This document shows, in pieces, positions 16,511 through 25,538 of a stretch of DNA of 64,000 nucleotides. The notes below the pieces were generated by a model that ran no database searches, was not told the DNA's origin, and saw nothing but the letters and a program-made list of their open reading frames with translations. The DNA is taken from the NCBI GenBank assembly GCA_001704765.1, contig MBFK01000187.1, positions 31,294 to 95,293 of the forward strand, read 5' to 3'. This DNA is from Sinorhizobium shofinae. Lineage in GTDB: Bacteria; Pseudomonadota; Alphaproteobacteria; Rhizobiales; Rhizobiaceae. The number at the start of each line of letters is the position of its first letter. The first letter of the stretch is position 1. A program made the translations under genes and the position numbers.

Positions 16511-18199
16511 TCAGGTCCTGAGAGCCCCCGCCATGGGCACGGCCGCCGACTTGCGCAGGAATTTGCCGATCGCTTCCGCGGGGATCGGGAAGCCCAGGAA
16601 GTAGCCCTGCAGTCGGTCGCAGCCCTCCTTCTGAAGCCAGGCGGCCTGCCCTTCCGTCTCCACGCCCTCGGCGGTGACGTCCATGCCAAGGCCGTGGGAG
16701 AGGGCGATTATCGACCGCACGATCGTCTGGCTCTTCTCGTCATGCTCAAGATCCTTGATGAAATACTGGTCGATCTTGATCGTGTCGAACGGGAAGTTCT
16801 TCAGGTAGCTCAGCGAGGAATAGTAAGTGCCGAAATCATCGAGAGAAATCTGAACGCCGAGCAAGTTCAAGGTGTTGAGCGTATCGAGATTGTTAATGGT
16901 GCGCTCGAGCAGCACAGACTCGGTGATTTCCAGTTCGAGGCGGTCGGCGGGGATGCCGGTCAGATCGAGGATCTGGGCGACGCGATCGGTGAGGCCATCG
17001 TGCAGGAATTCCGCCGGCGACAGGTTGACCGCGACAGTGAAATGAGACGGCCAGGTTATCGCGGCCCGGCAGGCCTGCTCGAGCATCCACTGGCCGATCT
17101 CGCTCATGAGACCGTCGGCTTCGGCCATGGGAATGAACACGCTTGGCGGGATGATGCCGACCAGCGGATGGCGCCACCGCAACAGCGCTTCGAAGCCGAC
17201 GACCGAGGCGCGCGGCTTCACGAAGGGCTGGTATTCGATGAAGAACTGCCCCTCCTGAAGGGCGGTGCGCAGGCTGCGACGCAGCATTTCGCGCTGCTCG
17301 AGCACGATCAGCATTGAACGGGTGAATGTCCTTGCCCGACCGCGGCCATCCTTCTTCGCCGCATAGAGCGCTATGTCGGCGGCTTTCATCAACTGTTCGA
17401 TTTCGTTTCCGTCTGCCGGGGCGATGGCGATGCCAACGCTCGCTCCGACAAACAGGCTGATGCCGTCGACGGTGAACGGCTCCTTGAAAGCGTTGACGAT
17501 CGCCTCTGCAAGCCGCTCCGCCTCCCTCGGCTGGTCGATCTTCCACTGAATGACGGCGAATTCGTCGCCGGCCAGCCGATAGGCAAACTCACGCTCCTTG
17601 AGCACGCCCCTGATCCGTTCCGCCGCCATTTTGAGAACGCTGTCGCCGGCGCCGTGCCCGAGCGTGTCGTTGATCGGTTTGAAGTCGTCGAGATCGATCT
17701 GCATGAGCGCTAGCTTCGCGCCGCTCGGCACCGGCAGGGCGGCCCGCAGCTGATCGCTGAACTGCCGCCGGTTCGGCAGTCCGGTCAAGACGTCATGGGT
17801 CGCCTGGTGAAGCAGGAGTGCTCGATCGCTCTCGCTCTGCGTGGAGGTCTCGCGGCAGGTGGAGTCGCTTTCCGCTTCCGCGACCGCGATGCCACGCTCG
17901 GTGCGAAAGACAACCAGGGTGCGGTGGACGCGCCCTCTTGCGTCGGTGATCTCGATGCTGCGCGGAATGCCGCTCGCCACGACGAAGTCGACGGCGGCCT
18001 TGGGCCTTGGAGCCAATAGTTCGGGGTAGACATGCCACAGGGTTGCCTCGACCAGGGAGTCGACCGCATAGGCTTTCCTGAGTTTCGTCGAGCAATCGAC
18101 GAGGTGGTAGCTCTCGTCGTAATAGGAGACGAGTTCGTCGGTATGAGCGAGAAAGTCGCTCTCGGCGGAGGCAGACTTCGTCGCATCCGTGTCAGGCAT
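16511..18199 (-). CDS. bgrR: c-di-GMP enzyme BgrR (PAS-like, GGDEF, EAL)
   Basis: From the ATG at 18199 (GGAGG five bases upstream; the frame is open to 18343) the protein has 562 residues. An N-terminal PAS-like region is followed by GGDEF with the functional variant YRLAGDEFAV and no RxxD inhibitory site five residues before it, then an EAL domain with FEALLRWRHP, LELEITESVLL and EGVETEGQ. In the EAL loop DDFGTYYSSL a tyrosine replaces the usual glycine. In S. meliloti BgrR is the diguanylate cyclase that feeds the glucan synthase BgsA and the final target of the switch. It is the first bgr gene, divergent from bgsBA. Confidence 0.88.
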   Translation of the reverse strand: MPDTDATKSASAESDFLAHTDELVSYYDESYHLVDCSTKLRKAYAVDSLVEATLWHVYPELLAPRPKAAVDFVVASGIPRSIEITDARGRVHRTLVVFRTERGIAVAEAESDSTCRETSTQSESDRALLLHQATHDVLTGLPNRRQFSDQLRAALPVPSGAKLALMQIDLDDFKPINDTLGHGAGDSVLKMAAERIRGVLKEREFAYRLAGDEFAVIQWKIDQPREAERLAEAIVNAFKEPFTVDGISLFVGASVGIAIAPADGNEIEQLMKAADIALYAAKKDGRGRARTFTRSMLIVLEQREMLRRSLRTALQEGQFFIEYQPFVKPRASVVGFEALLRWRHPLVGIIPPSVFIPMAEADGLMSEIGQWMLEQACRAAITWPSHFTVAVNLSPAEFLHDGLTDRVAQILDLTGIPADRLELEITESVLLERTINNLDTLNTLNLLGVQISLDDFGTYYSSLSYLKNFPFDTIKIDQYFIKDLEHDEKSQTIVRSIIALSHGLGMDVTAEGVETEGQAAWLQKEGCDRLQGYFLGFPIPAEAIGKFLRKSAAVPMAGALRT

Positions 18200-18647
18200 G
18201 CTGGCCTCCATTCCCTTTCCACTGCGCTCGCTTGAATGGTGCCGCTCTAAATAGCCGGCGACAGTATCGCTTTGACCCAACTCAATGTTGTCGTTCGATT
18301 CAACCCTTCGTTCAGAAATTATCGCGACCATTTTCCTGGTCAATGCCGCGTGATCGACGAGTAACCGTTTTCTGAGGGCGCCACCCCCGACGGCATTGCT
18401 CGAAAAACGCTCGGTTTTGCCGGGTCAAAAACTGGCTTTTTTCGTGTTGTCACTCCTCAAACCTGCAATTTTAAGGGTTGTTCAACGCTAAATGCCGATA
18501 AATGCTGACACGTGGCAGCATGGTTGCATCGTGCTGGCGAGTTTACGCCGAAGTCAATGAATGGGGTGGAAACTGGTTGTGTCGGCATTGGGAAACATCG
18601 TCTGGATCTGCGCAGAGCTGCCAAGGCAGTGATTAGGAACGACTAAG
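18200..18647. promoter_or_regulatory. Divergent bgrR / bgsB promoter region
   Basis: This gap of about 450 bases separates bgrR (minus) from bgsB (plus). It holds a strong sigma-54-type site at 18513-18528 facing bgsB and an AT-richer stretch around 18400-18500 with several A/T runs. No confident promoter for bgrR was recognised. Confidence 0.6.
18513..18528 (+). promoter_or_regulatory. Sigma-54 (RpoN) promoter of bgsBA
   Basis: TGGCAGCATGGTTGCA matches the -24/-12 consensus TGGCAC-N5-TTGCA at all key positions. GG (18514-18515) and GC (18526-18527) are exactly ten bases apart. Transcription would start near 18539, about 110 bases before the bgsB start. Confidence 0.6.
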
Positions 18648-19879
18648 GTGATCCTGAACCATCGTATTACGCGTATCTCGGTCGGCATTGTGCTCTGGCG
18701 CTCGCAATTGCCGTCCTGCTGCCCGGCTTGACCGGCTATACCAGCCTGGATGGAACCGTCAACGCGCGCTTTGCGATCATCAATGCGCCGATCGATGGCG
18801 AGATTGCCAGGCCGCCGCCAAGGATTGGCACGCCGGTGGCGGAGGGCGAAACGCTCGCGATCATTCGTAACGAGCGCGTGAACCGCGCCATTCTTGCGTC
18901 GCTTCGCGCCGAACATGGCACCGCGATCGAGCGCGTTGCGGCGCTGCAACGGGAGCGGGACGAGCTCGCCCTGCTGCGCGACGAGCTCGCCCAACGGATG
19001 GGCGTCTTCCAGAGCGCGACCATTGCCAGCCTCGAGCGGGAGCTGCAGATACTCCAGAAGCGCGTTGAGGTGTCGCGCGCCCAGGACGTGGTGGCGAAGG
19101 TTGATATCGACCGTCGGCAGGAGCTTGAGTCGAAGGGAATTTTCACGCGCAAGATGGTGGAAGCGGCAGAGGCCGCCGGCGCCGCAACGGGCGGCGAGGT
19201 CCAGATCAGCAACCTGACCGTCGACCTGCTGCAGCAACGCCTCGATGCCGTGCGACAGGGCATTTTCGTCATGGGCGACGGTCAGAATGATGTGCCCTAT
19301 TCCCGGCAGCGCCAGGACGAGGTGATCGTTCGCATCAACGATCTCAACACCCGCATCGCCGAGAACGAGACGCGGGCAAGCCAGACCGAACGGCAGATGA
19401 CCGAGGAGGAGAAGCGTGTTCGCAGCCTCGAATCGGCAACGGTTCCTTCCCCGTTCAGCGGCGTCGTCTGGAACAGGAACATTGTCAGCGGTTCCAACGT
19501 CGTTTTGAACAACGAGATGATGCGCATCCTCGACTGCCGCGAACTGTTCGTCGATATTCTCGTTCCGGAGGTCGACTACGACGAGATCTATCCCGGCCGC
19601 GAGGCGGAGGTCCGGCTGTTCGGTCGCGGAGAGGTCTTCAAGGGCCGCGTCCAAGCGGTCAAGGGCAGTTCCGCGGTTGCCGAGAAGGATTCGCTTGCCG
19701 CCAACGAGCCGGAAACCGAGGAGCGCAATGCGCGGATCCGCGTTGCGCTGACGCCATCGGCGCTCAACACCGACTTCGCCAATTTCTGTCAGGTGGGACG
19801 AACGGCGCAGGTGCGCTTCTCGAAACGCAATATCCGTCTGACGCAGTGGTTTGAAAGCCTGTGGTTCAATCTCTTCTAG
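18648..19879 (+). CDS. bgsB: Membrane-fusion-like protein BgsB (one apparent frameshift near 18691)
   Basis: A HlyD-like protein of about 410 residues, required with BgsA for mixed-linkage beta-glucan in S. meliloti. The conserved body runs in one frame from about 18693: VLLPGLTGYTSLDGTV, a lipoyl/barrel-sandwich half near residues 30-60, a long coiled coil, and the second half with VPSPFSGVVW. The natural N-terminus, a GTG at 18648 giving ILNHRITRISVGIV, lies in a different frame. Restoring one G near 18690 joins it to LALAIAVLLPG and completes the signal anchor. A TTG at 18728 could start a protein without that anchor. The 3' end overlaps bgsA by 19 bases. Confidence 0.78.
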
Positions 19880-21855
19880 CGCTGGCGCCGACCTTGCTGG
19901 TCATCGCCTTCTTCCTGCTCGGGCCATCCAATTGGTCGCGTCGTCAAAGCTGGGCGCGGGCGATCACCTGTGCTTTCGTCGCGGCCGTGGCGCTGCGCTA
20001 CATGATCTGGCGCTTCACCGAGACCGTTCTCCCCTATCCGAATGACGGCGCCAATTTCTATTGGGTCTGGTTCGTGTTCATCGTCGAGCTCCTCGGCTTT
20101 TCCGAGGTCGTGCTGTTCCTGATCCTGATGAGCCGCTATATCAACCGTAGCGCCGAGGCGGACCAGCTCGCACGTGCCTTCTTCGCGCGACGGGAAAGTG
20201 AGCTGCCGAGCGTCGACGTTTTCATACCGACCTACAACGAACCTCTCGACGTGCTGGAACGGACGATCGTCGGGGCGCTGGCGCTCGATTATCCGAAAGA
20301 CAAGCTTACGGTCTATGTGCTCGACGACGGGCGGCGCGACTGGCTCAAGACCTTCTGCGAGGGGCGGGGCGCGATCCATGTAACGCGAAGCGACAACGCC
20401 CATGCCAAAGCCGGCAACATGAACAATGGCTTGCGTGTCAGCTCCGGCGACTTCATCGCGGTTTTCGACGCGGACTTCGTGCCCTATCGCAACTTCCTCA
20501 AGCGGACCTTGCCGTTCTTCCTGGACGAGACCATCGGCATCGTGCAGACGCCGCAGCATTTCTTCAATGTCGATCCGGTACAATCCAATCTTGGTCTCGA
20601 GAATATCTGGCCGGATGAACAGCGCCTGTTCTTCGACGAGATCGCGCCGAGCCGTGATGGCTGGGACGTGAGTTTCTGCTGCGGCTCCTGCTCGATCGCG
20701 CGCCGCACGGCGGTCGATACGATCGGCGGCTTCCCGACCGAGTCAATCACCGAAGACCTCTTGACGACGCTTTCGATGCTCAACAAGGGCTACAAGACCC
20801 GCTACCTGAACGAACGGCTGTCGATGGGCCTGGCGGCCGAGAACCTGACCGGCTATTTCGTGCAGCGCGAACGCTGGTGCCAGGGCGGAATCCAGACGCT
20901 CTACCTGCATAACGGTCCCTTGCGCGGGCCGGGCCTCTCCGTTTTCCAGCGGATCATGTTCCTGCCGATGTCCTGGCTGGTGCAATATCTGGTCCGCTTT
21001 GCCGTGCTCTTCGTGCCGATCGCCTATCTCTGGTTCGGAGCCCTGCCGCTCTACTTCACCGACGTCGCCGACTACGTTTCGAACCAGGTGCCACTGCTGA
21101 CCGCCTATTTCCTGCTGATGCTCTGGTTGGCTCCGACACGTTACCTGCCCCTGGTCTCCACCGCTGTCGGCACTTTCGCGACCTTTCGCATGCTGCCGAC
21201 GGTGCTTTCGAGCCTCGTGCGACCGTTCGGCAAACCCTTCAAGGTGACCCCCAAGGGCAGCGGCAACGAGGAAAACCTCTTCGATGCCTATACCTTTACC
21301 TGGATCGCGGCTTTCATCGTCGTCACGGCGGCGGGGCTGCTGATCAACATCGTCCCGGAGACCGCGCACATCCAGGGGTCGTTCTCGACGATCGCGGCGC
21401 TTTGGTCGGCTATCAATATCGTCGTGCTCGTCATCGCCTCGCTGATCTGCTTCGAGAAGCCGCGCCGCCTCCTCCAGGCCTTCAAGCTCGACGAAACCGC
21501 GGAGGTCGACGGCAGCGCGGGGCGCCTGGTGAGCCTTTCGCTCGATAAGGCAGTGGTGGCGGTTCCGACTGAAACACGGTTCAAGTCGACCCGCGTCACG
21601 TTGAATCTCGAGGGCTTTGCGCCGCTTCAAACAGAGCTCAAGCAGGTGACCCAGCGGCGCGGTGACATCAGCCGTTCCGGGGACACGCGGCGCTATTACC
21701 TGCATCTCCATTTCGACTTGCGCGGTTTCGAGCGCGACAAGATGATCATCAAGCTCTATACCGGCAACTATTCCCAGGACGTTCCAGATATCGACAAGGT
21801 GGCGGTCTCCGTGAACCTGTTGCTGCGCGCCTTCGGGCGGACCCGCACCGCCTAG
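19861..21855 (+). CDS. bgsA: Mixed-linkage beta-glucan synthase BgsA
   Basis: A 664-residue GT2 processive synthase of the inner membrane. Helices near residues 4-22, 33-50 and 68-90 precede the catalytic domain, which shows VLDDGRR, FDADF, ITEDL and QRERW (the Q-x-x-R-W motif). Further helices and FKVTPKGSG follow, and a C-terminal cytoplasmic tail of about 130 residues contains no PilZ RxxxR motif. In S. meliloti this tail binds c-di-GMP and activates synthesis of the linear beta-(1-3)(1-4)-glucan. The GTG start lies inside bgsB, so translation is coupled. The c-di-GMP would come from BgrR encoded divergently. Confidence 0.92.
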   Translation: MVQSLLALAPTLLVIAFFLLGPSNWSRRQSWARAITCAFVAAVALRYMIWRFTETVLPYPNDGANFYWVWFVFIVELLGFSEVVLFLILMSRYINRSAEADQLARAFFARRESELPSVDVFIPTYNEPLDVLERTIVGALALDYPKDKLTVYVLDDGRRDWLKTFCEGRGAIHVTRSDNAHAKAGNMNNGLRVSSGDFIAVFDADFVPYRNFLKRTLPFFLDETIGIVQTPQHFFNVDPVQSNLGLENIWPDEQRLFFDEIAPSRDGWDVSFCCGSCSIARRTAVDTIGGFPTESITEDLLTTLSMLNKGYKTRYLNERLSMGLAAENLTGYFVQRERWCQGGIQTLYLHNGPLRGPGLSVFQRIMFLPMSWLVQYLVRFAVLFVPIAYLWFGALPLYFTDVADYVSNQVPLLTAYFLLMLWLAPTRYLPLVSTAVGTFATFRMLPTVLSSLVRPFGKPFKVTPKGSGNEENLFDAYTFTWIAAFIVVTAAGLLINIVPETAHIQGSFSTIAALWSAINIVVLVIASLICFEKPRRLLQAFKLDETAEVDGSAGRLVSLSLDKAVVAVPTETRFKSTRVTLNLEGFAPLQTELKQVTQRRGDISRSGDTRRYYLHLHFDLRGFERDKMIIKLYTGNYSQDVPDIDKVAVSVNLLLRAFGRTRTA

Positions 21856-22055
21856 GTCGGGCCTGTGCCATCGCTCTGCCGTCGCTTGTCCAGTTGCAGT
21901 GAAAGTTGCACGCCGTGCTTGAGCGTGGGCAGGGAAAGTCCCAGCTGAATACGTCCGAATATTTGCCGCCGCCGCTCTTGACCACGCTCTCGCTGCTGGC
22001 GGGCCGCGGCGACCGCCGCCAGTGCACGCTCGATGACTTGCTCCGCATGGGTCAT
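21852..22055 (-). CDS. Small helical protein of unknown function
   Basis: A 67-residue basic protein starting MTHAEQVIERALAAV. GGGAGG lies five bases before the ATG at 22055, the best ribosome site in this stretch, which is the main support. The composition (Ala, Arg, Gln, Glu) predicts one long helix followed by an amphipathic end. It converges with bgsA, overlapping its last bases. A perfect palindrome (22087-22098) sits just upstream. No domain recognised. Confidence 0.5.
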   Translation of the reverse strand: MTHAEQVIERALAAVAAARQQRERGQERRRQIFGRIQLGLSLPTLKHGVQLSLQLDKRRQSDGTGPT

Positions 22056-22414
22056 GGAGGCCTCCCAAATGTTCATGGTCTGTTCTCATTTGCAAATGGG
22101 CGTGTCAACCGGCTCGGAGGGGATTTGCCGAACCCTGCACCGACGTTATCGCGCGATAGAAGGGGGCCGCCGGGCTTCATGTCGGCGCTGCTCGCAGGGA
22201 ACAGGACGCTGATCCAATTGAACGCCAAGGCTTTTAGGCTTGCGGATCGCCGTGCTGGTATGGTTTGAGACTGTGCATAGGCTGCCCCTGCAGCGCCGTG
22301 CGTCGGTTCGGGCCGCATTAAGGTCGCTGCAGCATTTTGAATTGATGCATGGTTCCTTAAGTCGGCTCCGATAGGGAATCATGCAGCAGGCAGGACGGTG
22401 GACGGGTCCGGATC
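22056..22414. promoter_or_regulatory. Intergenic region with two perfect palindromes
   Basis: The gap between the small gene (minus) and the LacI gene (plus) holds CATTTGCAAATG (22087-22098) and TATCGCGCGATA (22147-22158), each a perfect 12-base palindrome. Either could be an operator. Neither resembles the two operators at 31.7-31.9 kb. Nothing coding was recognised. Confidence 0.4.
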
Positions 22415-23458
22415 GTGGAGCGAAAAACCAATCTCAAGGACGTTGCGCGTGAGGCGGGGGTCTCGCTCAGCACAGCGTCGCATGCCCTGAACGGAACCGC
22501 GCCGCTGACCGTCGAGGTGCGCGAGCGGGTCCTCGAATCCGCACGCCGGCTCGGTTACCTCGAAAGCCGGCGGAAAAAGGCGACGATCGCGACCGTGCGC
22601 GTCGTTCTGCTCGCCTTGACGAGCGACGCCGCGCCGCAGAGTGACCTCAACATGGTGAGCTGGACGATCCTCAATGGCCTGCGGCGCGAATGCGAGAGGC
22701 GAGGGATCCGCATCGTCCCCTTCGTCAGCGCCAGCACCCGCATCGATCCCGCCGAGGTGCGCGAGGCGGCGGAGGACGAGAACGTCGATGGCATCCTCAT
22801 CCTGAACGACGACAGGCCGGAACTCATCCGGGCGCTTTCCACGCTCGACAAGTCGATGGTCATCCTCAACGGTGAGGATCCCTCGATGCTGGTCGATACC
22901 GTGACGGTCGAAAACCGTTTCGGAGCGCGGCTCGGTACCGAGCATTTGCTCTCGCTCGGCCACCGCCGGATCCTGCACCTGACATGGCAGGGGCGCACGA
23001 CGATCCGGCGGCGTTACGACGGCTATGTCGATGCCCATCTGGTTGCCGGCCTGCCGGCGCCGGAGAACATGGTCGTGGTCGCGGAAAGCTACGAGCCGCG
23101 TCATGGCGAGCAGGTGATCCGCGCCCTCTTGAAAGCGGACGGCAAGCTCAGGGGCGCCACGGCGATCTTCTGTGCTGCCGACAATCTGGCGCTCGGTTGC
23201 CTGGAGGCGCTCGCCGATGCCGGCATCCGCGTGCCGGAGGATGTTTCGGTGCTCGGTTTCGACGACATCGTGCCGGGCGAGTTCAGCGCGCCGCCACTCA
23301 GCACCATCCAGATGCCGGCCGACCGTCTGGGCGCCGCCGCTCTCTCGCTGCTCGAGCAACGCTTGATCGCCAACGATCCGCTGCGCCCGGCGCATCGCCT
23401 CGAGCTCGGTTGCCGTCTGATCCTGAGGGGCAGCATCGCGCCGCCCCGGCGCTCCTGA
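22415..23458 (+). CDS. LacI-family transcriptional regulator of the pectin island
   Basis: A 347-residue repressor starting at GTG. The helix-turn-helix is in residues 4-26 (TNLKDVAREAGVSLSTASHA), followed by the hinge helix VRERVLESARRLGY and a periplasmic-binding-like sensor domain. FGARLGTEHLLSLGHRRI and VSVLGFDDIVPGEF are usual LacI-family signatures. The gene converges on the ABC permease genes. Its operators are probably the two TGAAAA-TTTTCA dyads between the two divergent operons 8 kb away, since no other LacI-type gene is in the window. A sugar acid from pectin breakdown is the likely inducer (inference). Confidence 0.87.
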   Translation: MERKTNLKDVAREAGVSLSTASHALNGTAPLTVEVRERVLESARRLGYLESRRKKATIATVRVVLLALTSDAAPQSDLNMVSWTILNGLRRECERRGIRIVPFVSASTRIDPAEVREAAEDENVDGILILNDDRPELIRALSTLDKSMVILNGEDPSMLVDTVTVENRFGARLGTEHLLSLGHRRILHLTWQGRTTIRRRYDGYVDAHLVAGLPAPENMVVVAESYEPRHGEQVIRALLKADGKLRGATAIFCAADNLALGCLEALADAGIRVPEDVSVLGFDDIVPGEFSAPPLSTIQMPADRLGAAALSLLEQRLIANDPLRPAHRLELGCRLILRGSIAPPRRS

Positions 23459-23485
23459 TCCGGGACATCCTCACTCGGCAAGCCT

Positions 23486-24544
23486 TCACTTCATGCCCGT
23501 CCCGGCAATGCCGGTCGTGATGTAGCGCTGCAGGAAGAGGAATACCAGCGTCACCGGGATGAGGCTCAGGAAGGTCATCGCCAGGATGTAGTGCCATTGC
23601 ACCGAGAACTCGCCCTGGAAGGCATTGAGTCCGACCTGAAGCGTGAAGTTCTCGCGGCTGCTGAGCACGATCAAGGGCCAGAGGAAGTCGTTCCACCGCC
23701 AGAGCACGGAGAAGATCGCCAGAACGGCGAGCGCCGGGGCGGTCAGTGGCAAGACGATGCGCCAGAAGATGCGGAACTCGCTTGCCGCATCGACCCGCGC
23801 CGCTTCGATCAACTCGTCCGGAATGGTAAGCATGTATTGCCGCAGCAGGAACACGCCGGTCGGCGAGGCGACCGTCGGGATGATGACCCCCCAGAGATTG
23901 TCGACAAGGCCGACGCCGACGATGACGAGATAGGCCGGCACCATCACCACCGTGAGCGGGATCATCAGCGTCGAGATGATCAGCACAAAGATCGCCTTGT
24001 CGCCGCGGAAGCGATATTTCGACAGGGCGAAGGCCGCGAGCGCGTTGACGATCAGGGTCAGGAGCGTGGCGACGAAGGTGACAAAGACCGAATTCTTGAG
24101 GAAGGTCAGGAAGCTGAAGCGGGTTAGAGGATCCGTGTAGTTCTCCGTCGCGACCGTCAGTCGCTGGACCGGTGAAATGCTCTTGGTGTCGACACTGACG
24201 GGCTTGCCGGGCTTGTCCGGATCGACCATCTGGGCCTTGAGCCCGATGCGGCGGACCATTGCCATTTCCCGGGTCTCGCCATCGACCGTCATGTTCCAGA
24301 GGCTCAAGGGCTTGTCGAAACCCTGAACCTGCACCTGCACCGCCGCGCGTGGCAGGAGTGTCGGCGGAAAGCGGGTGATCTCCGCCTCCGGCTTCAGCGA
24401 GGACATGCCGGCCCACAGGACTGGCACGAGCACGGCGAGCGTCCCGCCGATCAGCCATAGCCAGGAGAGGATGTCGGTGATGTCGATCCGGCCGGCGCGC
24501 CGGGTGCGGGTGAAAAAGCCGATGGCACTGACATTGCCGGACAT
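23486..24544 (-). CDS. Carbohydrate ABC transporter permease (MalG type)
   Basis: A 352-residue inner-membrane permease. The coupling EAA motif reads EAARVDAASEFRIFWRIVLP, typical of CUT1 sugar importers. It is about 70 residues longer than usual MalG proteins: a hydrophilic periplasmic stretch (about residues 55-125) with repeated VQVQGF and VDTKSISPVQ elements lies between the first and second helices. The gene follows the MalF-type permease with two bases between and ends the operon. It forms the membrane channel with that partner and the ATPase. Confidence 0.88.
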   Translation of the reverse strand: MSGNVSAIGFFTRTRRAGRIDITDILSWLWLIGGTLAVLVPVLWAGMSSLKPEAEITRFPPTLLPRAAVQVQVQGFDKPLSLWNMTVDGETREMAMVRRIGLKAQMVDPDKPGKPVSVDTKSISPVQRLTVATENYTDPLTRFSFLTFLKNSVFVTFVATLLTLIVNALAAFALSKYRFRGDKAIFVLIISTLMIPLTVVMVPAYLVIVGVGLVDNLWGVIIPTVASPTGVFLLRQYMLTIPDELIEAARVDAASEFRIFWRIVLPLTAPALAVLAIFSVLWRWNDFLWPLIVLSSRENFTLQVGLNAFQGEFSVQWHYILAMTFLSLIPVTLVFLFLQRYITTGIAGTGMK

Positions 24545-24546
24545 GA

Positions 24547-25536
24547 TCAGGACTCCGCCTTCTTGCCCAGGCGCAGCTGCACCAGGGTGAGCACCAGAAG
24601 CACCAGTCCCATGAGGACGGAGGCGGCCGAGGCGAGCCCGAACAGTCTGAGGTCGCCGGCAAAGGCCATCTGGTAGATGTATTGGACGAGGAATGTATTC
24701 GCCGTGCCAGGGCCGCCGCCATTGGTCAGCACCCAGGCCTCGTCGAAGATCTGCACCGAGCGGATCATCAAGAGGATCAACACGACGAGCAGGTTCGGCC
24801 CGAGAAGGGGCAGGGTGATGCGGAACAGGGTGCGCGACGGCGTGGCGGCGTCGATCGCCGCTGCTTCATAGAGGTCCTTGGGGATCGCCTGGAGGCCGGC
24901 GAGCAGGATCAGCGTGTAGAAGCCCATGTGGAACCAGACTGAGACGACGACCACGAAGAAGCGCGACCAGCCGACGTCGAGGAGGAAGATTTCCGGCGGC
25001 ACGCCGAGCATCTGCAGAAAGACATTGAGAAGCCCGTTGCGGTCCAGGAACCATTTCCAGATCAGGCCGATGACCACGGGCGACAGCAGAACCGGATAGA
25101 AGAACATCGCCCGGAAGAAGCCGCGCGCGGCGATCGCCCGGTTGAGGATCAGCGCCGTGACGAGGGCGACGAGAAGGGTGGCGGCGACATTGAAGCCTAC
25201 GAACCAGAGCGTGTTCCAGATCGCCGTCCAGAAGAGCGATTCCTCGCAGCTTCCCGGCACCAGGTAGCTGTCGCAGGTCAGCAGCTTGCGGAAATTTTCG
25301 AGGCCAACGAAGGGGCGATGCGAGATCAGGAGCTCGGTGCCGCCGGTGAAGGCATAGCCGATGGCGATCGCGATCGGCAGGAAGGTGAAGATGCCGAAGA
25401 GCACCAGGTTCGGCGCGAGGAAGAGATAGGGCATCCGCCCCTTGCCGATCAGCCGCTCGACGGCGTTGATCGGCGCTTCGAAGAGCGCCATGACGAGGTC
25501 GAGTGCGCGGTCCGCGAGTCCTGTCGCCCGAGCCAT
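24547..25536 (-). CDS. Carbohydrate ABC transporter permease (MalF type)
   Basis: A 329-residue permease with six helices. The EAA motif is EAAAIDAATPSRTLFRITLP. A short cytoplasmic N-terminus (ATGLADRALDLVMALFEAP) precedes the first helix. Cysteines in TCDSYLVPGSCEESL in the first periplasmic loop may form a disulphide. It is spaced two bases from each neighbour, so it is translated with the ATPase and the second permease. The substrate is inferred from the island to be an oligogalacturonide or related uronide. Confidence 0.88.
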   Translation of the reverse strand: MARATGLADRALDLVMALFEAPINAVERLIGKGRMPYLFLAPNLVLFGIFTFLPIAIAIGYAFTGGTELLISHRPFVGLENFRKLLTCDSYLVPGSCEESLFWTAIWNTLWFVGFNVAATLLVALVTALILNRAIAARGFFRAMFFYPVLLSPVVIGLIWKWFLDRNGLLNVFLQMLGVPPEIFLLDVGWSRFFVVVVSVWFHMGFYTLILLAGLQAIPKDLYEAAAIDAATPSRTLFRITLPLLGPNLLVVLILLMIRSVQIFDEAWVLTNGGGPGTANTFLVQYIYQMAFAGDLRLFGLASAASVLMGLVLLVLTLVQLRLGKKAES

Positions 25537-25538
25537 GG

